From NCBI GenBank assembly GCA_036346225.1, contig JARFIW010001087.1, positions 1,860,001 through 1,924,000 on the forward strand: a stretch of 64,000 nucleotides of DNA. The letters run 5' to 3'. The translations under genes and the position numbers were made by a program. The DNA is from Platerodrilus igneus. Lineage: Eukaryota > Arthropoda > Insecta > Coleoptera > Lycidae. The notes under the pieces are model-generated. The model was not told the origin of the DNA. It worked only from the letters and a program-made list of their open reading frames with translations, and ran no database searches. Of this stretch, positions 57,760-64,000 are shown in pieces. The stretch's first letter is position 1. The number at the start of each line of letters is the position of its first letter.

Positions 57760-58040
57760 GTTAAGGTTCGTGGCTGGGAGCGGTCCTTTTTAAAAAAAAC
57801 ATTTCCAACTTCTTAATACATTTATTTATTTGTTATACAGAAATTAATTGGTATTTTGACCATCTTGAAATATTATTCTAAGTCCGAAATTAATTAATTA
57901 ATTGTAAAAAATGAGTAATCTACGAACTGCAAGGTAAAAGCTAAGCGATGGATTAACTTTCGTCGACTGGGGCTCCCGGGCTTTTTATAATATCCCTACC
58001 CCGTCACATGGCTGTGGGAACTTGCAGACCTAATGTCTGC
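57759..58040 (-). repeat. EL2 5' LTR, truncated
   Basis: Matches the inner 282 bases of the 3' LTR (44458-44739) with few differences. It stops at the outer edge of the palindrome GCAGACCTAANGTCTGC. About 310 bases of U3 are missing, so the element lacks its own upstream promoter half. Confidence 0.9.
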
Positions 58041-59319
58041 AAAGATTAGATAAACTATTTATAGGAGTAACTCTAACTATTTAATATACAGTTTCAGGTA
58101 AAGGTTCAGATATTACAGAAAATCCCCTACAATAAAGCTAATACTTTTCATAATAATATAATCTGTGGCTAAAGTCATGTTCCTAAAATGGGAACCTTGG
58201 CCATTAAAAGGTTAGGCAACAATAGTTTGATTAACAGCTATATAATTATTTAGAGAACATGATTCAACGAATACAATAAGGAAACAGGAATATATTCGTA
58301 TAGTATCTAGAACACAATAATGGTCTGATATAAAGAAACGGCTTCCATCTGACATAAGAGCTTTAGTTCCGATGTCAACCATACAATTTAAATTATTTGA
58401 CGTACTTCGTTTTCAAAAGTGTGCTAGTATATATGTAAATTATGATGTATTAAAGTTAATCATATGTAATTGATTAGTGTTTATGAAATAATAAATTATT
58501 GCTGTAATAGCTAGATTAATAATAAAATGATTCTCGCGCCGTTTAAAGAAAAACCTAATTGAAATAATCACAATTAGTGAATAATTGGGCTCATATTAGA
58601 CCGAGTAACGAACTTTAAATTGTAGTACGTTACAACATCAAGGGTAGTCTAGAGAATCTTCTTATTACAGGCAAGAAAATTTAGGTTCTAATTAATTACA
58701 TGTTTTCTAGAACGTAATGTACAATTAAAGTTCTATCATGTAATTCAGTTCAAATATTTCAGAAATTTTCTTTCAAAGTCCTAAAATGTTTCTACTTCAG
58801 TTTCAATTAAATCGAACAATGTCTCTAAGTTTTCTCTTAGCATCGTCCTAATCATATCTAGTTTCTGTTATTCATTGCCTATACATTTTAACTACCGATT
58901 TTAAGTTCTTAATAAAGATTTTGAGATTTATTTTATAACCCTCTACAATTTTGCTAAATTTTCATGTGGCATTACAGTATGAGTGTTATAGGGCAACTGC
59001 AATAAAATCCACTCCTATTTAAACCAATGTAAACGTGAAGAAATTTATTCTCATAAGAAATACGTTGTGATTTTTTTATATGGGCTATTTGTGCGTGGAA
59101 AAGAGATAGACATACATTAACCTCATTAAACCGGCTTATTAACTTGCTTTTCCTAACGCTATTAACGACACATCTTAATGTTATCGTACATCTTTGTAGT
59201 TACCAACGTTGAACAGTGGTACCACCTTAACTTTATATATAGAGCCAACCCATTAAAAAATAAAAAAAAGTAACTGTAAGGAGATTCGAACCAGTGAGAA
59301 CTCGCAAGAAAAACAATGG
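58041..59319. other. No gene recognised
   Basis: AT-rich spacer between EL2 and the Jockey-type LINE. It does not resume the older piggyBac sequence seen on the other side of EL2. Confidence 0.5.
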
Positions 59320-59325
59320 TACATC

Positions 59326-59345
59326 CAACGACAACAACAACAACA
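59326..59345 (-). repeat. (TTG)n tail of the LINE
   Basis: On the minus strand the element ends AATAAACTTGTTTTG followed by repeated TTG. The AATAAA just before the tail could serve as the polyadenylation signal. Confidence 0.65.
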
Positions 59346-59737
59346 AAACAAGTTTATTAAAGATCCGAAGTACCTATTATTTACAGATATGACAATATAA
59401 CATAAATATATGTTAGGGTCTATACTTTCCGGTTGTTCGTGCCTTTGTGGCTTCACATCATTTTCTGCGTATTTGTTTGTACTTCTTTACTAATGTTGCT
59501 ATGCAAGTGGCTACTCTCAGTTGTCTGTGTTTGTTTTTGATTTGTGTGTTGTTTTTGTAGAAAGACTAGATGAGTGAAAAACATACATTTAGATAGTTTG
59601 GGCTTATTGCCTATGGTACTTGCTCGCTAAATATTGGTAAGTTTTGATATGGCAGTTTGTGCTTGATATGGTATTGTGTGTTGTTTTGTCTAGTTAATGT
59701 TATGTTTTCTAGGAGTTTATTATTGTGAAGTTTTGTG

Positions 59738-61440
59738 CTATAGAATTTTTGTGCTATCTAATTTTTGTGCTATCTTGTCAGTGTAAGTTCTTAGTGTTTC
59801 AATTTTTGCGAGTTCATGTAGATCCCGTATTCTTGTGTACCTGTCCCGTCCGGTTATTAAGCGTACGCATTTATTTTGAAATCTTTGCATTGGTAGAAGT
59901 GCTGTTTGTGAGATGTTGCACCAGACCGGTGCGATGTAAGTTATTGCCGTATACACTAATTTTTTGTTCTTTTTGGACATTTTGCTATTTTTTGCAAGTA
60001 CGGGGTATAATGTCTTAGTACTTGTGCAGCTTTTTCTAATAGTCTGTTTAATGTGATGTTTGTAATTAAGTCCTTTGTCTAGATACACGCCGAGGTATTT
60101 AACTGTATCTGTGTCATGTATACCTGTATTGTTAATTTTTATTGGTTTGAATGTTCTGGTGTTTTGAAATTTTCTAGCGAAAGTGATAACTTGTCCTTTC
60201 AGGGTTTACTGCTATTTTCCAGGTTTTATAATATTCTTGTAGGATGTCTAAATAAAACTGTACTTGTTGTGAACTTACTATTGCAATGTCAGGGTGTGCG
60301 TATATAGCGGTGTCATCTCCGTATAGTGCCGTTGTAGTCTGAGTGAATTTTGGAATGTTTTGCGTGTAAATATTGAATATTTTTGGACCAAGTATGAAGC
60401 CCTGTGGAACTCCGCCGTTAATTGTTTTAATGTCTGAAAGTGCTGTGTTTGCTTTAACGGTGAATTTTCGATTTGTTAGGTATGAATGTGTTAATTTGAT
60501 AAGGGGTTTTGGAAATCTTAGTTTTATTAGTTTAAAAATTATGCCGGGAATCCATACCTTGTCAAAAGCTTCTTGTATGTCCAGTAGTGTCGTAGTCGTC
60601 ACCTTGTTCTTGTTAAAACTGTTTATAATGTCAGTTGTAATTCTTACTAGTTGTTGAGTTGTACTGTGTTCTTTCTTAAATCCTAATTGGCAATCTTGAG
60701 TAATGTTGAGTTGTTCTTCTGCTGTGTTTAAGCTTTGTAGTACTATTTTCTCACTTGGTTTTGTCAAGGTTGATAATAAGCTGATTGGACGACATGCACT
60801 TGGGTTTTGTCTGTCTTTGGCTGGTTACGGTATAGGGATAACTGTTGCTGATTTCCACTTTTGTGGGAAATATCGCAGTTCAAACATTCCATTTATGATA
60901 TAAACTATTGTAGAATAGCCTATTTGGGCAGGTTTTTGATTACAATATTTTGTATGTTAACCTCACATGGTGTTTTATTTTTTGAAAGTGTTTTGATTAA
61001 TGTAGCGACTTCCTGCGGGCTTGTAATGAGTTCTGCAATTTCTTCTTCTTGTAGTGCATCGATTTCTAATAGAAAGTTGTTCACTTCGTTGTGTACTCTT
61101 AAGTGTTGTGCTTCATCGGGAGTTGGGATGTGGACGCTTTCGAATTGGATTATAAGAATGTTAGCCTCTTCCTTGTCTGTAACATATTTTGATTATTGAT
61201 TTTTAGTGGTGGAATAGGTTTGTAAGATTTTTTAAGGGCTTTTGTAATTTTTCAAAGCGAACTATCATATGGATGTAGTGCTTCGAGTTTTTCTGTCCAT
61301 ACATTATTTCTGTGGTCTTTGATTTGTGTTTTTATTATAGTGTTATAACTTTTAAGGTGTTCTTTTATTTGTGGATCTGCTGTCTGCTGCCAGCATTTCA
61401 TAATCCTATTTCTGATTACTAATGTGTCTTATATTTCTTC
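59738..61440 (-). pseudogene. LINE ORF2, reverse transcriptase part
   Basis: Sense order: CRPISLLSTL at about 60800, LDIQEAFDKVW near 60570, GGVPQGFILGPKIFNIY near 60400, and the catalytic box as YGDDTAIYA near 60310, with YGDD where Jockey elements normally have FADD. The C-terminal region 60088-59738 carries YLDKGLNYKHHI and APVWCNIS, both usual after Jockey RT. Stops lie at about 60830 and 60174, and the stretch 61440-60870 between endonuclease and RT is degraded. Confidence 0.8.
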
Positions 61441-62301
61441 TTAGATATCGTCTTTGATTGGGTTGATTTTAATTATTTTGCTGTACTTCTGAACGGTTTT
61501 CTGTATCAGTTGTGTGAATTCATCCACTTTAACGTCTAGCTCAGCAAGGGTTTCATAATTTGTGGTTAGCTGAATGTAATAATCTAGCGCTTCTCTAAAC
61601 TGTTTCCAGTTGATGTGCTTATATGATCTTATCTTTATAAATGAATTTGGCGGTGATTGAATTTTTATTTTGAAGAGAACTGGATTGTGATCTGAGCAAA
61701 ATTTTGGGAGTGATTCTGGTGTGATTGTGTAGTTAATGTTTTTGATTACCAGGATACCTATCGTTTGGGGATGGTGCCGTTCCATGGGTATAGTGTGGGA
61801 GTGTCTGGGTATACTATTTCCAAAGTGTTTCTATTTACAAATTCCCGTAGGGCGAGTCCATTGCGATTGTTTCTGTGACAGTTCCACATACAGTGTCTTA
61901 CATTTAGGTCACCAATTAACACTACTTTGTTACTTACACTAGTTATGTTTATGAGATCTATCTCACTAAAATTGTTCTGGAGGGAGTTATATGCACAGAT
62001 TAAGGATGTGTTATTTACCAGTCCAATACCTAATGTTTGTATGCTGCTTTGGGGTATGTCCACTTCACAATAGGGTACACTATTTTTAATCACTATGGCT
62101 ACGCCTGCTTGTTGTGCGTTATTAATGCAATCTTTAAGTGGGATAGTGTATCCTCTTATTTTTACATTTTGAAATTTTTAATTTTATTTCATTTAGGAGT
62201 GCAATGTCTATATTGTTTGTTTTTATAAAGTGTGTTAACTGCCCTAGTTTACCGAACAGTCAGTCTGCATTCCAGATCATGATTTTGACTTTATAATCCA
62301 T
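61441..62301 (-). pseudogene. LINE ORF2, endonuclease part
   Basis: ORF2 starts at the ATG at 62301-62299 (MDYKVKIMIWNAD) and soon meets an in-frame stop. The apurinic-type endonuclease, which nicks the target, shows LLNEIKL near 62205, VVLIGDLNVRHCMWN at 61900, and the C-terminal SDHNPVLFKI near 61700, which contains the catalytic SDH. Three frames are used (about 62300-62150, 62093-61758, 61785-61441). Confidence 0.8.
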
Positions 62302-62775
62302 ATTGCTTTATATTTATTGCAAAGTTGTTGAATGCCGTGAATTTTTCAATCGGTGTGTTGCAGTTTTTTAAAATAGCATTATAATCTTCGACGACTTTTA
62401 GCATGCCTTTGACATTAATTAGTTTGTTTAACTCTCCCAGCTCTTTAATTAGTTCTTGGAACTCTTCTGTGCTGTCTGGATTAGTTGTTACTTTTCCTGG
62501 TATCTGCTGTTGAGGTAGGGGATAGTTTTGTATTTTTCACGGATTTACGTTGGTTGAGATATTAGGAAATTGCACTCTACTTCTGATATCTGGAGTTATT
62601 TGTTTCTTATTTGTTTGGTTAAATGTAGGTGTTGTCTTAACGACTTTTTCTGTTACTTTTTTAATTATTTTAATGTATTCTGGACATTCCTCGCTGCTAG
62701 GTGGATGAGGACCATTGCAATTTGCGCATTTTGCAGGTGTATCTCTTGTTTTGGTGCAGGTGTACGTCTAATGTT
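62291..62775 (-). pseudogene. LINE ORF1, C-terminal part
   Basis: An RNA-binding gag-like protein. The zinc-knuckle CANCNGPHPPSSEEC at about 62730-62680 is typical of Jockey ORF1, preceded by CTKTRDTPAK. The C-terminal part with ELIKELGELNKLINVKG follows to the stop at 62293-62291. The first knuckle and N-terminal half are missing or disordered. Confidence 0.75.
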
Positions 62776-64000
62776 CCGCCGCGCTTTACCCGTAGCAGTA
62801 GAAAAATTTTATCTGCAGCAATTCCTTGTTTTTTTTAAATGCCTTTGCCTTTATATTTATCAACCTCTTAATCTAACAAAAGGTATAATTTTTTAAACCA
62901 CTAAATTTGAAGTGGCATTGTCCATAAGCTTTCGAAACCTTCTTGGTTTCTTTCCCCGAGCAAATATTTACCAAATTTTGTAGTTTTAAATGGTGAAGTG
63001 ACGCTTTTGGTTTCTTCGTATTTGCGTATTTTTCTATCAATTAGACTAAAAATTCTATCCGAAGAAAGAAAAAAATGGCCCACTACTGGAAAGATACTAT
63101 CATAATTGTTATTTACACAAGAGTTCCAAAACTAGCCAGTATCCTGTTGAGGCGTAACAATGAAATTCTTGTTTTCTCGCCAAAAACCGTCTACTAAAGG
63201 CGTTCAGTGTCAAAGGATTAAACGACGAACGCTATTATATCAGAATCTTTTGGGAATTTTTTTTCGTCCAATAATAAAAACAAACACTATTTAGAGTATG
63301 TATACTTTTGGAGTTCGCTTTAACTACGGTTAAATTACAGTAATTCATTCGCTTGCTAAAATAGGCAGCTTATTCTGAAAACTTTGAGAGAAGTAAATTT
63401 TTCTAGCAATCAGACTTAAATATTTGCACATTGTCGTCTCGGCTTTTAAACATATTATAAAATGCTTTCTTTTAAATTAAACGTTTTTTCGGTTATACTT
63501 TGATGTCTTCTTTCAAATATAATTGCCTTATTTATTGATTCTTGTATTTTATGATATGTTTAGCAAACCTCGGCAATTGTGTTCCTAATCAATAATATAA
63601 TGGGAATTAATGCAAGCTCTGGAATACCTGAGTGTCACTAGTTCCTGGCGAAATTATACAGAGTAGATTGTATAAAGCTTTGTCATAGTTTGAGTGTATG
63701 GTATATACATTCGTGAAGAGCTCTTTTGCCTGTAATGGAGAGATTAATACATTCAACATCGGCTTTGTTAGATTTTATTTTAATGATTTTTGTCTTTTTT
63801 GTGTATCACCTTAACCTTTTAAGAGTTGAAAATGAAAAACAGAATTCTAACACTTTTTTTTAGTTCTATCAACATCATTTATTCCTAAAAATGCTTCTTT
63901 GCAATCTCAGATTAATACCATATCTTCACCAGAAATACAATATTTTACAGAAACAGATTGTTTGCGGTACTGTTTTGATTGGGTTTACTGGCTGAACACA
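62776..64000. other. No gene recognised; one unassigned reading frame
   Basis: The minus-strand frame 63083-62901 reads SDRIFSLIDRKIRKYEETK and KTTKFGKYLLGERNQEG and stays readable, with one stop, toward 62830. It looks coding, but I do not recognise it. The remainder to 64000 is AT-rich without motifs. Confidence 0.4.

Larger units (their letters stand above)
44458..58040 (-). mobile_element. EL2: errantivirus-like Ty3/gypsy element with two later insertions
   Basis: A minus-strand element in the order 5' LTR (partial), tRNA-Ser-type primer site, leader, gag, protease, RT/RNase H, integrase, F-type env, polypurine tract, 3' LTR. Its native length, after subtracting the LINE at 48067-50103 and the piggyBac at 51918-54429, is about 9 kb. 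LTRs begin AGTTAT and end TTAACT. The outer base context at the 3' end (ACGCA, 44453-44457) alternates purine and pyrimidine. The 5' LTR has lost the first half of U3. Coding regions hold few stops and are clearly better preserved than in EL1. Confidence 0.9.
59320..62775 (-). mobile_element. Jockey-type LINE
   Basis: A minus-strand non-LTR retrotransposon. It comprises an ORF1 remnant with zinc knuckles, ORF2 with an apurinic-type endonuclease and RT, a 3' untranslated region of about 400 bases and a (TTG)n tail at 59326-59345. The 5' end is truncated inside ORF1. The ORF1 stop and ORF2 start overlap (62291-62301). Scattered stops and frame changes make it inactive. Confidence 0.8.

Noticed and set aside
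59281..59294. B-box-like GGTTCGAATCTCC on the minus strand
   Set aside because: The surrounding stems do not pair, there is no A box at the right distance and no repeat structure; it may be chance next to the LINE tail.

Overview
The window is a densely layered graveyard of transposable elements in an AT-rich genome, almost certainly an insect. The grounds are two Ty3/gypsy elements carrying a baculovirus-F-like env, several BEL/Pao elements, piggyBac, mariner and Tc1-like DNA transposons, two kinds of non-LTR retrotransposon, a tRNA-derived SINE and many long (TA)n tracts. The insect order cannot be told from the sequence. No intact host gene, rRNA, true tRNA or CRISPR array was found. Every recognisable protein-coding stretch belongs to a mobile element and most are broken by stops, frameshifts or deletions.

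Left part. 65-6943 is a plus-strand errantivirus-like element (EL1): two LTRs in direct orientation, a 4-bp target duplication (CGTG), an internal deletion that removed gag, protease and most of the reverse transcriptase (RT), a broken integrase, and a broken env that is interrupted by an unexplained 2.2-kb insertion. A tRNA-derived SINE with a perfect 14-bp target duplication lies at 9727-10029. 11148-17231 holds two BEL/Pao fragments back to back (A on minus, B on plus), bounded by an inverted pair of related LTRs. 18045-23236 is a third BEL/Pao element (C, minus) with both LTRs, gag, protease, RT and the integrase C-terminal part; a GC-rich foreign-looking block sits in its leader.

Middle. 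24599-25122 is a MITE-like fold-back element. 27805-30337 is a dead DDE-type transposase gene of the DNCxxQNKN kind (tentatively Sola-like). 31350-33075 is a BEL/Pao gag-protease fragment (D, plus) that meets, tail to tail, the gag of another Ty3/gypsy element on the minus strand (33105-34500), whose probable LTR/promoter region follows to about 35640. 37560-39144 holds two different dead mariner/Tc1-type transposases, and a LINE tail lies directly after them. 39537-43740 contains nothing recognisable.

Right part. 44458-58040 is a second errantivirus-like element (EL2, minus), about 9 kb once its two insertions are removed: a 5'-truncated LINE at 48067-50103 inserted between RNase H and integrase, and a piggyBac element at 51918-54429 inserted between protease and RT. 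EL2 itself landed in an older piggyBac copy whose C-terminal part survives at 43754-44457. EL2 keeps gag, protease, RT/RNase H, integrase with its DDE residues, and env with a furin-type site and membrane anchor. Its 5' LTR is cut off at a palindrome. 59320-62775 is a Jockey-type LINE (minus) with ORF1, endonuclease and RT. The order of events visible here is: old piggyBac, then EL2, then LINE and second piggyBac inside EL2.
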